Positions 12,001-23,644 are shown, counted from the stretch's first letter. The stretch is 64,000 nt of DNA from Ananas comosus (GCF_001540865.1 NC_033621.1:21650963-21714962), one strand, 5' to 3'. Notes: generated from the sequence alone by a model not told the origin. Translations and numbers: made by a program.

Positions 12001-14763
12001 CTTGTGCAGAACCATTGCTATATCCATCCTTTTTGGGGATATTAACATTCCCTGCATGGCTTCCAAAACGAGAATTATCTCCAGTAGCATGCCGCTGTAC
12101 TTTAGCAAGTGATTGTTCAGAAGTTACCTGTGATAATCGTCATCAGCAAATTTAACTCAAAAAAATTGATTGTATAGCTTTCTAGGAAACTTCTTGCAAG
12201 ACTATTGACTACATTTACAGAAGGAGACCAGAGGATTCTCATGTAAACCTTATGTATGAAAGGGTGTAAACAGAAATTAGAATAATCAGTTATTTAATTA
12301 CAGAGTATATCTATGTATAACCAAATATTTAAGATCCTGAGGTATAAAACCATAACAAAAAAAAAAACCCAACGAAGATAGTAAAAGAACCGCAAGTATC
12401 ATGATGACATCAAAAATACCAAATACCACATTGAAGGCTAGCCGGTCGCACAACAACTTGAGCCTTGAGTACAGTCTCAATGAAAACAAAATTATTACGC
12501 TGATTATACCGGACTGATAATTTTTCATTCAATAAAGTTAACCTACCAACAAGCTGCATAACTTACATCTTATTGCACAGAAAGTATTAGAAAGATTGTC
12601 TTCAGCAGATAAGAGATCCTTGATAGTGTTCAAAATTTCGGATTACTTATAAGCATTCTGAATACTTACTTTTGTTTCCAGACTTCTTCTCAAAGATTCA
12701 TTCTCTTCATGTAATTTAGAAAGCTGCTCCTGTCAGACGTTAAATAAAAAAAGAAATAAAATAAAATAAATAGCTGCCTTAGAGATAGCTTTCAAAACAT
12801 TTATGACAATCGGCAGACACTATTACGTGCTTTCAACTACATTAGAACTTCCACAAAATTTGGTTCCCCACAATTTATTCCTCAATAAATACCAGAATTA
12901 CTGGGACACATGAAACTAATCAACATAATTAATGGGCCACAAAAATAACTAATCAACATAAAAAGTCTCCATTATTTTCCATCAAGATGTTGCCAAATCA
13001 ACAACATAATAGAGGGGAAAGTATTAAAAGTAAGCATTAATGACAAACTAGAACTTTTGAAACCAAATGATAAACAAATATAGCATGTATTATGTAGTTT
13101 ATATATTGTCCGCAGCTAGAGGGACTAAGTTTTTCTACTATAGATATAAGGAGTCAAAAATCTGAACTAAGCTAGATAAATTGTATTCAATTAGACAAGA
13201 AGGAGACACTCTCTCAGCATATGAACTTTTGCAGAAGAAAACTTGAATTTGTTGAATCCGACTAACAGGAAGGTGGCAATAAAGTAAATGCTTCAGGGCA
13301 AACATGACTTTTCTTTTTAACAGCATAATTTACTCCTCTGAACAAATAACATATAATATAATGTGTCAACAGCTAGAAGCCTAGAAACCACAAAAACAGA
13401 TAGGAAAAGTTTAGATACAATGAACACTCTACTTGAATTTTTAAGTAATGAACCAATAAGAAGATTTGTTTAATTTACAGTACAGCAGCGCAGGAAACAA
13501 TCAAATCCTGAAATGTTATACAAAAAGTAGCAATATTTCAAGGATGGACCTCTTTCTCCTTCAACATCGCCGCATAATTAAAAGAAAGCGCCTTGATTTC
13601 AGCCTCAGATGCTTGAAGCTTCTGAATTTCTTCTTTGTATTTTGCAATCTGCCAGAAAAGAAAAGCATGAAAAAATTCCACTATTGGTCGAGAATAATTT
13701 GTTACTGAAATTTGATAAGATGAAAGGTCCTTCAACATACTATAGCTCGACACACTAGATCAACCCTTCCAACTTTTTAACAAAGGAAACAAAAATTCAA
13801 TAGTTTCAAAATTAACATTTCCGCAGAAATAACAAGAGGATCAACTCAACCGTATTTAGTTTCGATTTCATTTAAGGTGTTTTACAAACGCTAATGTTTT
13901 ACCTCCTTTTTACATATTTTATGAGTTATATAGTCCATCAAAAATCTTGAAAAAAAATAATAGTTAATTCAACTTTTTTATGTGCGAAGACTTTAAGCTC
14001 ATGCATTGACTTCTCATTTCTCAAGGACGCAGCAGGTACTTCGCATCGACGGTTTGCTTCTGGTTTCAATTTCCCAATGGTTTACTTTCAGTTTTTTTGT
14101 ATAAATATGTTGCTCCTTCGCTGCTTCACTTCTGAATTTATCAATACCTAAATGGAATCTGCAATTTTAACAACCGTAGTACCAATTAGAGGTTCCGGCA
14201 CTACCTAAAAGCCTATTTTTCAGAGCTTCTGAAAGAACTACTAATCTAGAAAATGTTTCACAGCCAAAAGGTCTGAATTGTCCGGATGTGCCGGGAAGCC
14301 GAGGTTGGCTTCTAGGCCCCAAATCATGAGCTCTAATAGTTTGAACAGACTCCGCATACTGAAAAAATGATAACATCTACTTGGATTCCCGCAACCAAGT
14401 ATTGCGAACCTCATTTTAACAACTCGAAAACATAATTCACTAGTCACTACTCCAATCATCAAAAAATTCCACCGCTAATGTCATATCAATACAAAAACCC
14501 TAATTCGTGCGACGAATTGGTAACGAGAAGATTCCGATCCCCAATGGAGCCCATACCTCGCCATGAGCCTCGGAATCGGCCCCATTGCCCACCGGCGAGC
14601 CGTGCGGCGGCGTCGCCCGCGAGGATCGCCGCGGGAAGCGGCGCGCAGAGACGGGCGAGACCTCGCCTCGGGATTCGGGGATCTCGAGCTCGTCCTCGCC
14701 GTCCAAGACCTCGCTCGCGATCCGGGAGAGGCTCTCCCTGTAGTTGGAGATCGAACTCCGCAT
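6029..14763 (-). CDS. Golgin candidate 3/4-like Golgi tether with GRAB domain
   Basis: This is a long coiled-coil protein expected on the cytosolic face of Golgi cisternae, held there by ARF1 through a C-terminal GRIP-related ARF-binding (GRAB) domain. Fifteen exons on the minus strand join in frame: 14763-14557, 13648-13550, 12729-12670, 12127-11948, 11341-11203, 11081-11017, 10525-10355, 10171-10064, 9741-9622, 9042-8746, 8610-8545, 7740-7538, 7288-7234, 7137-6952 and 6334-6029, coding 753 residues with GT-AG introns. The start MRSSISNYRESLSRIA resembles plant GC3/GC4 N-termini. Residues about 70-570 are heptad-rich coiled coil with few prolines, broken by a Ser/Gly/Asn-rich stretch near 123-182. 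Residues about 572-611 hold the GRAB core (VIKLLVTYFQRNHSKEVL, then MVRMLGF), followed by a Gly-rich LPGRLVGGILGG segment and a low-complexity tail. The function is inferred from the Arabidopsis GC3/GC4 family. The reading frame is intact. Confidence 0.93.
9125..9290 (-). mobile_element. Second, distinct tRNA-like SINE or SINE fragment in a golgin intron
   Basis: Read on the minus strand this has a box A-like TAGCCCAAGTGGTT, then a box B match GGTTCGATCACC about 45 bases later, followed by non-tRNA sequence ending in a purine-poor AT-rich part. Its body differs from the main SINE family of the window. No clear target-site duplication was found, so the ends are approximate. Confidence 0.5.
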
Positions 14764-14823
14764 GGCGACGAGCTCTGATCGAATTTGGCGATCCCCTTCG
14801 AATCGAGATTTAGGGCGAAGGGA

Positions 14824-14832
14824 TTAGGGTTT
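14824..14832 (-). promoter_or_regulatory. Telo-box in the golgin leader
   Basis: The minus strand reads AAACCCTAA about 60 bases upstream of the golgin ATG. Telo-boxes near transcription starts are common in plant housekeeping genes. Function here is inferred from the motif and position only. Confidence 0.45.
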
Positions 14833-14933
14833 GGGCAGTAGATCGATAAGTAGATCTGAGGAAGAGGGCGATGGGGGGAAGGGGCGAGGACGACGATGGT
14901 TTGGATTTCCGTTTTTCTATTTTTTTCAATTTA

Positions 14934-14934
<1 letters not shown>

Positions 14935-14974
<40 letters not shown>
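14935..14974. repeat. (TA)n microsatellite upstream of the golgin gene
   Basis: An almost pure TA dinucleotide tract lies about 170 bases upstream of the golgin ATG, between the gene leader and the large foldback element. Long (TA)n runs are landing sites for other elements in this window, but here I see none on either side. Confidence 0.9.
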
Positions 14975-14976
<2 letters not shown>

Positions 14977-15007
14977 CCACGAACCGAAGCGTTTTTAAAA
15001 ATAAAAA

Positions 15008-17072
15008 GCAATTTGCATAAAAAATTCTCTTATGGCTTTTGCAAAACTGGGCCTCCTCTTTCATTTTTACAGATTCGGTCCGAATTTCAGCAAACTAACC
15101 AAAATACCCTTTATTTTTCTCTCTCCCTCTTTCTCTCTCCTCTGCGTTTCTCTCGTTCTTTTTTTTTCTCTCGCCAAAAGAATAATGAAGGCAGAGGCGA
15201 AGGCGAAACAGTCTGCTCGCCTCTCACCTCATGCTTTCGCCCTCACCCTTGCCCTCGCCCACGCATCCCCCACCTTCCTCGCCTCCGATTCCGCGAGGCC
15301 GGCGCCTCGACTTTTTTTTTTTTTTTTTTTTATTATTGGGGGTCTTTTTTCTTTTCTTTTCTTCTCCGACTCTCCTCCACCGTCTCCGACGACGACGTCT
15401 CTCTCGCCCTTCCCCGCACTTCTCGTCCCTCCCTTTCCCTCCTCTCCGCCTTCGACGACGATGCATCTTTGCCGGCGCCGACATCGACACCGTGGAGGTC
15501 ACTGCGACGCTGCAGCCTCGAAGCCGGGGGTCCTTAGCGGCGTCGTCGCCGGCGCCGTGGCCGTTAGAAGAGAGAGGCGACAAAAAAAAATATAAAAGAA
15601 GCAAGAAAAAAAATAAAAATACAAAATTATAGAAAAAGAAGGATGAAGATGAAATTGCATTGTTAACTGTAAAAAAAATTATAAGTTGCACTACTTAAAA
15701 TGTAAACTGCAGCTTTAAGATGAAAATTACACTTTTTAAACGAAAATTACACTATTTGAAAGATATTTACATTGTTTCTCCTTTTATTGCACTCTTTCAG
15801 ATGTAAACTGCATTCATTAAGATGAAAATTACACTCTTTAAATGAAAGTTGCACTGTTTCTCTTCTTGTTGCACCATTTTTTCTCTTGTTACACTATTTT
15901 TTATCTTAAACTGCACCCCTTTAAGAGATATTTATACTGTTTTTTCTCTTGTTGCACTGTTTCTCCTCTTATTGAATTATTTATCCTCTTGTTACACTAT
16001 TTTTATCTTAAACTGCACGTTTTAAAAGAAAAAATAATGTAACAAGAGAAGAAATAGTACAACAAGAGGAGAAACAATATAAATATCTCTTAAATAAGTG
16101 CAGTTTAAGATAAAAAATAGTGTAAGAAGAGGAGAAATGGTGCAACAAGAGGAGAAACGGTGCAACTTTCATTTAAAGAGTGTAACTTTCATCTTAATGA
16201 ATGCAGTTTACATCTGAAAGAGTGCAACAANAAGAAGGCCACTAAATCCTGTATCTGTAGTAGTGGAATGCAACTTTCGTTTAAAGAGTGTAACTTTCAT
16301 CTTAATGAATGCAGTTTACATCTGAAAGAGTGCAACAAGAAGAGAAACGGTTTAAATATCTCACAAGAGTGTAATTTTCATCTTAAAGATACAGTTTACA
16401 TCTTAAGTAGTGCAACTTGTAATTTTTTTTGCAATTAATGATGCAATTTCATATTCATCATTTTTTTATATAATTTTTTATCTTTTTTTTTTTCTTCTAT
16501 AATTTTTTTTTTATCACCCTCTCTGCCAACAGCCACGGCGCCGATGACGACACCGCTAAGGACTCTCCCGCTCCGAGGCTACAGAGCCGCAGTGACCTCC
16601 ACGGTGTTGGTGTCGGCGCCGGCAAAGATGCATCGTCGTCGGAGGCGGTAAAGAAGAAGGGAGAGGGAGCGACGAGAAGGGCGGGGAAGGGCTAGAGAGA
16701 CGTCGTCGTCGGAGACGCTGGAGGAGAGTCGGATAAGAAAAGAAAAGAAAAAAGCGAAAAAAAAAAAGTCGCGACGCGGTCTTGACGGGGTCGGAGGCGA
16801 GGAAGGTCGGGGTGCATGGGCGAGGGCAAGGGCGAGGGCGAGAGCATGAGGATGAGAGGCGAGGCGGACTGTTTCCGCCTCTGCCTCTGCTTCGCTACTT
16901 TTTTCAAAAAAAAGAATGAGAAAAACGAAGAGGAGAAAAAAAGAGGAAAGAGAAAAAGTAATAAAGGTATTTTGGTCAGTTTGCTGAAAAAGCGGACCGA
17001 ATCTACAAAAACGAAAAATATGGCCCGGTTTTGCAAAAGCCCAAAATAAGTAGATTTTTTATGCAAATTGGC
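15008..17072. mobile_element. 2 kb foldback element with arms of about 1 kb
   Basis: The sequence reading in from about 15009 (CAATTTGCATAAAAAATTC) is matched, in reverse complement, by the sequence reading in from about 17070, and the match continues almost to the centre near 16040. Matched blocks include a pyrimidine-rich zone, a GC-rich zone with CTCTCCTCCACCGTCTCC-type sequence, a poly-T tract, and an AT-rich core. Both flanks read AAAATAAAA, compatible with a 9-bp target duplication as in Mutator-like elements but too low-complexity to prove it. There is no transposase. The ORFs of 130-213 codons here run through low-complexity sequence and are not believable genes. The element lies about 245 bases upstream of the golgin start. 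Confidence 0.85.
16162..16338. repeat. 68-base direct duplication around an undetermined base
   Basis: A block starting TGCAACTTTCATTTAAAGAG appears at about 16162-16230 and again at about 16269-16337 with a single difference. Between them sit an N at 16231 and about 37 bases absent from the opposite arm of the foldback element. This looks like a sequence-join error or a local duplication in the right arm. Confidence 0.75.
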
Positions 17073-17079
17073 CAAAATA

Positions 17080-17806
17080 AAATAAAATAAAATTTTAAAA
17101 AAATATCTTATTTGGACCTAAAATATAGAAAAAAAAAAAGAAATAAAAAAATGTTTTCTATATCACTATTTTCTATAAGTGGTTCAACACTTCTTTCAAT
17201 AAATGAGTAAAGTAGAGGTTAAATTAGTTCGAACCGTAATCGAGCCTAATTTGATTTGTCCAAACCGGGTCATATTCGGGCCTGGATTGTGGGTTCGGAC
17301 CACGGGTTTGATTTGGGCTTACTATATGGCCCTTTGTGTTGAAAAGCTGTTCTCTGGACCTAGTTCACCACGTCGTTCATGGACCACGTAAGCCATGTGT
17401 GCCCATTCGTCGCTTATTCAAATCGGTGTCACTTTCACGCTTTTAAAAATTTAAAAATATATATTTCTCTTATATAATGATTGCTATTAAAAATGAGCAT
17501 AGCTAATTATAAATACAAAATTGGGTGTTAATCTAACACCATTAATTCAAGGGGTAATTTTATATCCCTAATTTTATTACAATTTTATGTTTTTAACATT
17601 AAAAAATAAAAAAAGTTATTTCAATTTTTAGATTGATGGAATATAAGATATATATATCTTATTTTTTGAGATGCGTAGATAGCATTTTTCATTGACGATT
17701 ACGGAAATAAAACAATCCTGACCTACGATTTGATTGGCCCATTTTGAAACTATGTAATTTGATAATTTGATGTACTTTTATTGTATTATTAAAATTAAAA
17801 TGAAAG
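17080..17806. other. Intergenic, no gene recognised
   Basis: AT-rich sequence with a moderately GC-rich patch at about 17210-17440. One 62-codon ORF here resembles nothing known to me. No terminal repeats were found. Confidence 0.5.
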
Positions 17807-18250
17807 GTAAAATGTATGGAGACTCCTTGAAATTTTGCTAATTTTTAAACAGTCTGAACTTTCAATTTTGGTAAAAAGACTCTTTAAACTTTATTAAATA
17901 GTTAAATAGATCCCACTCTTTAATTAAAATTATTAATTAGACAATTATTTTTGTCTTACATATTGTATATAATAATAATTTTATAAAACTTTCAAACATA
18001 CAAAAAAAAAAAAAGAAGAGAGAATTCTAACATAAAAGAAAAGCGAAAAAAAAAACTAGAGTTTGATTTAACTTATTCTTTGTTCGTCGTACTTAATTAT
18101 TAAAATTGGAATAATTTTTTTTTTTTTTTCAGTTTTACAGAATTATGTGCACGTTACTTGAAGAGAGAGACCTATTAAACTATACAATAAAGCTAAGGAA
18201 TTTAAATTAAAAAGTTAAAGTTCAAGAGGTCTCCGCACACATTTACCCAA
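17807..18250. mobile_element. Palindromic MITE-like repeat
   Basis: The left end (AAATGTATGGAGACTCCTTG) is matched in reverse complement by the right end (CAAGAGGTCTCCGCACACAT), with further matching inward around TTTAAAC/GTTTAA and TTAATTAAAA segments. It has no coding capacity. The ends are approximate, as no target duplication was identified. Confidence 0.6.
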
Positions 18251-18681
18251 AAATATTATTTATATTTACAAAGAAATATTTGGATGTTTTTTGTGAAAAT
18301 AAAAAAAATACCTCAACATTACTATAAATTTATTGTAAAAAAAAAGAGTCAAATCATTGGATTTATTAATTTACTTATTAATGTAATGCTGAAATTTATC
18401 AAGCATATATCAATTATAAGATATACAAATATGAAAATTCGGATGCAATCGCACAAATAGAAAAATATTCAGCTCTAAAGAAAAGCATAATGTTGTCTAT
18501 GTATTTATAAAGTATATTCAAAGTCTATTATTTTTTTTATACTAATTTTATTAGTTTTTAATACAAAAAATATATATAAATTTATGAACTCTAGCACGAA
18601 AAATATAAAATTTATACAAACTTATAGATGCACATACAATATTTTTCAAAACAATAATCCTTATAATAAAAGTTCACAAAA

Positions 18682-18849
18682 CCGGCCGTCCCTAGAGTAA
18701 GTGGCAAAGGGCTTGGTGGTTGGTACCCGAGATCCAAGTTCGAATCCTAATTGATTCACATTTTTAGTTAAGTTTATTTCTAAAATAAAATAAATGAAGC
18801 GAGTAGCGAGCTTGCTATATATCTCTAAAAAAAAAATAAATAAATAAAA
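18682..18849 (+). mobile_element. tRNA-derived SINE, intact copy
   Basis: It begins near CCGGCCGTCCCTAGAGTAAG, carries box A-like and box B (GTTCGAATCC) motifs and the family 3' region GTTTATTTCTAAAATAAAAT, and ends in an A-rich simple tail. A short flanking match AAAACCG is possible but too short to rely on. Confidence 0.85.
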
Positions 18850-19073
18850 CCGTGAGCAAACTCAAGTGGGCCCCCAAACAATCAGTTTAAAAACAAGTGA
18901 CACATAACGGTCTGAAGACCACCTCCCAAATTGCCTTTTTATTTTCGAAAAAAAAAGAGAAAGTGACTTATAACTGTCTCTAATATCTTACCTATTTTTC
19001 TTATTTTGCTTCCTAACTCTTGTTTTTATTTTACTATTAGATTTCTACATATATATTTTTTGTTCTAGTTAAA

Positions 19074-19632
19074 GGCATTTGGATTGACGTATTTGTAGAT
19101 TCAACGTAAGTCAAGTGTAGTGGTGTTTGAGTTTTCCTGAAGTGTGATTTTTTTGTGTTGTTTGTTTTGACGTAACTCATACCGCCTAAAAGTTAAATTC
19201 AATCACTTCTGTTGTTTGTTTTGATGTAATTTGGTGCTGGTAAAATTAGTTTTTTGAGTTCCGTTGTTTGTTTTGATGTAAGTGGATCTCATTTTCTCCT
19301 AAATATTGTAGTAAATTTACCACTATAAAATTTAATCTATTATATAATTAATTTTTTTATTATTATTTAAAGATAATCCTAATTTATTATAAATAAGGTA
19401 ATTCTAACCCATTATAAGGGAAGTAGAGTTTAGGTTTTACTGTTTAATAAAATTTTTAGAGGAGGTTGAGTGTAGTGAAAGTCGAGTTCGGCACTTTAGA
19501 GGAGAAAGTCGAGAGTAGGTGAAGTGGAGCTTTAACGTAACTTGATTTACATTATATTTTTCACTTACATTAAAACAAACAACGGAAGTGATGGAACTTG
19601 AGTTCCATCACTCCACTTACACCAAAACAAAC
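19074..19632. mobile_element. MITE-like element with GGCNTTTGNNTT-type ends
   Basis: The left end GGCATTTGGATTGACGT and right end (reverse complement GGCCCGTTTGTTTTGGTGT) are similar, and the motif TGTTTGTTTTGANGTAA recurs at least three times inside in both orientations. No coding region was seen. The boundaries are uncertain. Confidence 0.5.
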
Positions 19633-20073
19633 GGGCCAGATTCTAACCGTCAAAATTTCTGTTAATTATGATAGAATAATAAATAATATTAATTTTAACA
19701 AAATCATGCCTATTTATGTAGATCATAATCATAGTTCGGTAACCTCCAGTAAAATCTCGGCATCAACATTTTAAAATTTTTGAAAGATCTCATTGGCGCA
19801 TTGCATTGGATAATCAAGAAGGTCATAGGTTCCAACAGAGACAGTAAGTAATGTATATGATATCATGATGGTTTTAGATATGGAAGATAATATTGAGAGT
19901 GATAAGATTGGATTGAATGCAATGGCGCGCTGATGGGAGAAGAGGTTATGGCAAAATTAATTCTCCAGGTTAAGGATCAATGGACCAAATTAAAAATAGC
20001 AATGCTAGGATTATCACCCACTTTTGGATTATAATACTAAAGCCCAAAAGGGGTTAGATTAACCTAGAATGAA

Positions 20074-20246
20074 CAGATTGACCGTCCCTAAAGCAAGTGG
20101 CAAAGGACTTGGTGGTTGGTACTCGGTGTCGCAAGTTCGAATCCTAATTGATTCACAGTTCTAGCTAAGTTTATTTTTAAATGAAATAAACAAAGCAGGT
20201 CGCGTGCTACTTATGTCTCAAAAAAAAAAAAAAAAAAAAAAAAACT
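20074..20246 (+). mobile_element. tRNA-derived SINE with perfect 10-bp target-site duplication
   Basis: The body runs from about GATTGACCGTCCCTAAAG through box B GTTCGAATCC to a 24-base A tail. CTAGAATGAA flanks it at 20064-20073 and 20247-20256. The clean tail and perfect duplication suggest a fairly young insertion. Confidence 0.92.
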
Positions 20247-20403
20247 CTAGAATGAAAGGTTATATGCTTGCATGATTCTAACCCTTTTTGGATTGTAGAC
20301 TTAAAACTTTTCAAAAAAGAGTTTGGGGACAAAATGAAAGGTTGGCGACCAATGGTGCAATTAGCCCTTCATTTTGTAATCTCTCTGACAAATTTCGACT
20401 ACA

Positions 20404-20573
20404 CCGGTTGTCCCTAACACAGATGACAAAAGACTCGATGGTTGGTATCTAAAGTCCAAAATTCGAAACCTAATTATTTCACATTTCTAGCTTAATTTAT
20501 TTCTAAAAAACAAAAACAAGTGTTAGCATGCTACCATTCCCCCTCTCAAAAAAAAAAAAAAAAAAAAAAAAAA
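20404..20573 (+). mobile_element. Older, diverged SINE copy
   Basis: It aligns along its length with the neighbouring SINE at 20.1 kb but has many substitutions, including a damaged box B (ATTCGAAACC). It ends in an A tail of about 27 bases. No clear duplication was found. It sits 150 bases downstream of the intact copy in the same orientation. Confidence 0.8.
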
Positions 20574-22278
20574 CACTTTCTACTAAACCATAACCATAAG
20601 TTCTAAATTAGAGTAGTTTGCTTATTTTGGAAATGAGAAAGATTCACCCCAGTAACTTAAAACAGTTCTTTATATATATAACAGTGAAACTTGCAATTCC
20701 TGTGCAAATATAATCTACCGCAATCAGATATAAATCAGTCCTTGTATACAAAACCACAAAACATGGAGGATGTGCTAGGTTGAAATCATTACTTGGTGCT
20801 AAATTAAGCAAAAGATATCAATTTCACACCAACTACATTTCAAAATTTTATAGGTAAATCTGACACAGAATTTTTCTGTCAAAAAGCTTACAAAGCTAAA
20901 CACGTGATTTTCTTAAATCTTGAGTACATTTCTAAAGCAAGACACCTTAATGTATAATCTACTACAAATCCATTTATGACAACTAACACTCTACTACAAA
21001 CCCATTTATGACAACTAACACCAAGATGAATATTCTTTGTACAAGTATCATTCCTTAACAACCATGATGTACAATGCATTATTTGAGTCAGTAACCTGGA
21101 GTATCAGAAAAACTGGGCACATTGTGAGTTTGCCAACATGTTAGAAAAAACACTTTTGATATTTAGGCAGGATAATCTTGTGGATCATAAGCGCTAACTA
21201 ACTATTTCAAAAACACGTGCTGATAGAACGAGTGCACTCATTACACTTAAAAGCTCAACCACAGCGCTCGCGAGCTTCGACCTGACTCAACCCACCTGAA
21301 CGTTGAGTATATTATTGGACCTCTTGCCATTAGGTCTTTTATGGACCACACCATCATTCAATTTATTAGACTCACGCAACTCAACTTATTAATCTTCTGA
21401 GTCTATTATCATGGGACAGGAAGTTGGACTTATTTTAGCCCAATAATAAGTAGCCAACAGATCTGTCCACATCTCATGTGTGATAACAGCTCACCTGTGT
21501 TGCAAGCAAACAACCATAAATACATGTTCAAGTTGGAAAATATGCCAAGATCTCTCTAATTAGACAACAATACCAGAGTGGTCCAATAGCAATTTACTGG
21601 TAAAATCACTTCATCACCAAGCAATGAAATGATATTTTGAGACAATTACAAATGCTCAAAGAAGAGTTCATGGTGATATTTCGACCTGACTTCTAAAACA
21701 GCTTTTTCACGTGCTATAAGAATTTGGATAATAAAAATTCCAGAACTTGAGAAGCTAAGTTAGCTTTTGAAGAGTGCACTTGAAGTGTTTTTTCGAATAG
21801 CAGTTTTGTAGAAGCCCAAAAAATTATAAAAGAACTCCAATTTCAACAAGAAGTAGAATGTAAATGATTTTTTCTTTGCCTGAAAGTAGTGCACAGTTAA
21901 ACTAGTAAAGAGAAACATTGTTGATGTATATCTTTTTTTTTAGTGGGGGGGGGGGTTCAAAGTTGTTTGTAGTAAACCAGATTGTTGCTAATGACAATGA
22001 CCAGAAATTTACCTGCCAACAAGTTCAAGAGCAAAAACTCTTGTAAAACTTGCACGGAATTACAATCACAGATCCATCATAACCGAAGAAACTCTTCTTC
22101 GATCATAATATGGCGCTCTATAGAAAGCCATTACCAAGCTGAAATTAGACAACATGAAGTAAATGCAGATACCTAGCCCAAGAGCAATTCCTTGTGACAA
22201 GGGAAGAATCTCGCCCAAACGGGAGGGGGGGGAGGAGGAAGAAGAAGAATCACTTGTGCTTGTTCTTCTTCTTCTTCA
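20574..22278. other. Intergenic region downstream of the desaturase gene
   Basis: No gene recognised. A 32-base sequence (TCTACTACAAATCCATTTAT and onward) is duplicated in tandem with few changes at about 20957-21027. The rightmost few hundred bases are probably the 3' UTR of the minus-strand desaturase. A pure G run of 10 lies near 21946-21955. Confidence 0.5.
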
Positions 22279-23630
22279 TCATCCATGGGTGTTGAGAGCC
22301 TCCCACAGCAGGTTCTTCGGAGCCGCGTTCTTAGCATTGCGGGCCTGCATGGCGGCGGCGCGGAGGGTCCGGATGGTCATGGCATTGGCCTCCCAGAAAG
22401 AAGCGGTGGCGTAGGGCAAGTTGTGCTTCTTGCAGAGATCCCTGACGAAAGGCGCGATCTTCCTGAGGCGGCAGCGGGGAATTCGCGGGAAGAGGTGGTG
22501 CTCGACCTGGAACTGCAGGCCGCCGTGGAACCAGTCCATCCAGGGCGGGCAGGAGATGTCGAGGCTGGCCATGGTCTGCCTCTCGAACCAGTCGTTCCCG
22601 GCCGGCGGGCCGACGAAGACCTCCGACGAGAAGTGGTTGAGGCAGAACTGCACGTGCTGGATCCCGGTGACGGCGAAGCTGGCGAGGACGAAGGCGGCGC
22701 GCTCCCGCCAGTCGGGCAGGCAGGAGACGAGCAGAGGGTACCAGACCCAGAAGACGGCGACGCCGGCGATCTCCTGGAGGCGGTTGGGCACGTTGCGCCC
22801 GGAGAGCAGGAGGATGCCGGACTGCGCGAGGAGGTTGACGCGGGCGACGCACATGACGGGGTAGAAGGTGAGGTGCTGGTAGCTGACGAGCAGCCGGGCG
22901 GCGGCGCCGAAGGGCATGGTCCGGCGGTAGAAGACGGAGAAGAGCGGGGCGAAGAGGCGCGGGGAGACGGCGAAGAGGGGGAGGTGCTGCAGGTCGGGGT
23001 CGAAGTCGAGGCTGTTGCAGGCGATGTGGTGGGCGTTGTGGTTGCGCTTCCACCAGGCGATGCTGATGCCGGTGACGCAGTTGCCGGAGCAGATCTGGAG
23101 GAGGCGGTTGAGGCCCCGGGAGGGGAGGATGGGGTAGTGGCCGGAGTCGTGGCCCATCCAGCCGGACTGGATCCAGAGGAGGCCGACGAGCGCGCCGGAC
23201 AGCAGGTGGGCGAGCGGGGAGGGGGAGAGGCGGACGAGGAGGACGGCGGAGAGGAGGAGGGCGAGCATGGCGAGGAGGGAGAGGGAGGGGAGGAGCGGGG
23301 AGGGGCGGAAGAGGCCGAGGCGGGAGAACTGGGAGCAGAGCCGGCGGTAGTCGGCGGACGCCGGGGAGACGGCCGGGTCGGACAGCCGGCCCACGAGGAA
23401 GCGGGGGAGGAGCGGGAAGGCGGACGGCGGGTGGTAGGCGAGGAAGGCGTCCGTGGCGTCGCTGCCGGCCAGGCTCAGGAGGGGGAGGTCGCCGCCCGGG
23501 TGCGACGGCAGCCACCGCGTCACGTCGTACACCTTCCCCCCGATCGCGATCCACAGGTCCGACGCCGTGCTGTGCTTCCGCAGCTCCTCCGTGCTCACGC
23601 ACCGCACCGCTTTGGGACCGCCGGCGGCAT
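22279..23630 (-). CDS. Delta-8 sphingolipid desaturase with N-terminal cytochrome b5; start codon frame broken
   Basis: These ER-membrane front-end desaturases insert the delta-8 double bond in the long-chain base of plant sphingolipids, with electrons supplied by their own cytochrome b5 domain. The conserved frame is open from 23607 to 22279 in one exon (about 442 residues), the usual family length and typically intronless. Counting from 23607, the b5 haem motif HPGG is at residues 36-39 with a second haem His in YHP near 59. The three histidine boxes are HDSGH at 153-157, HNAHH at 190-194 and QVEHH at 367-371, with the Gln-for-His change typical of front-end desaturases. Hydrophobic spans lie near 108-125, 132-150 and 280-320. 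This frame has no ATG back to a stop at about 23742. The only upstream ATG (23630) is one base out of frame and stops after 11 codons. One base missing just after that ATG would give the normal start. A pseudogene is possible but the body is intact. Confidence 0.88.
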
Positions 23631-23644
23631 CGTCGTTGTCGTTG

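Noticed and set aside
14896..15691. Overlapping ORFs of 133-213 codons in the foldback arm
   Set aside because: They translate poly-T, TA repeats and pyrimidine-rich DNA into Phe/Ser/Tyr runs, occur on both strands and have no domain. They are by-products of low complexity.
22331..23602. 423-codon second minus-strand ORF overlapping the desaturase
   Set aside because: It is Pro/Arg-rich, in a shifted frame, and open only because high GC content removes stop codons.
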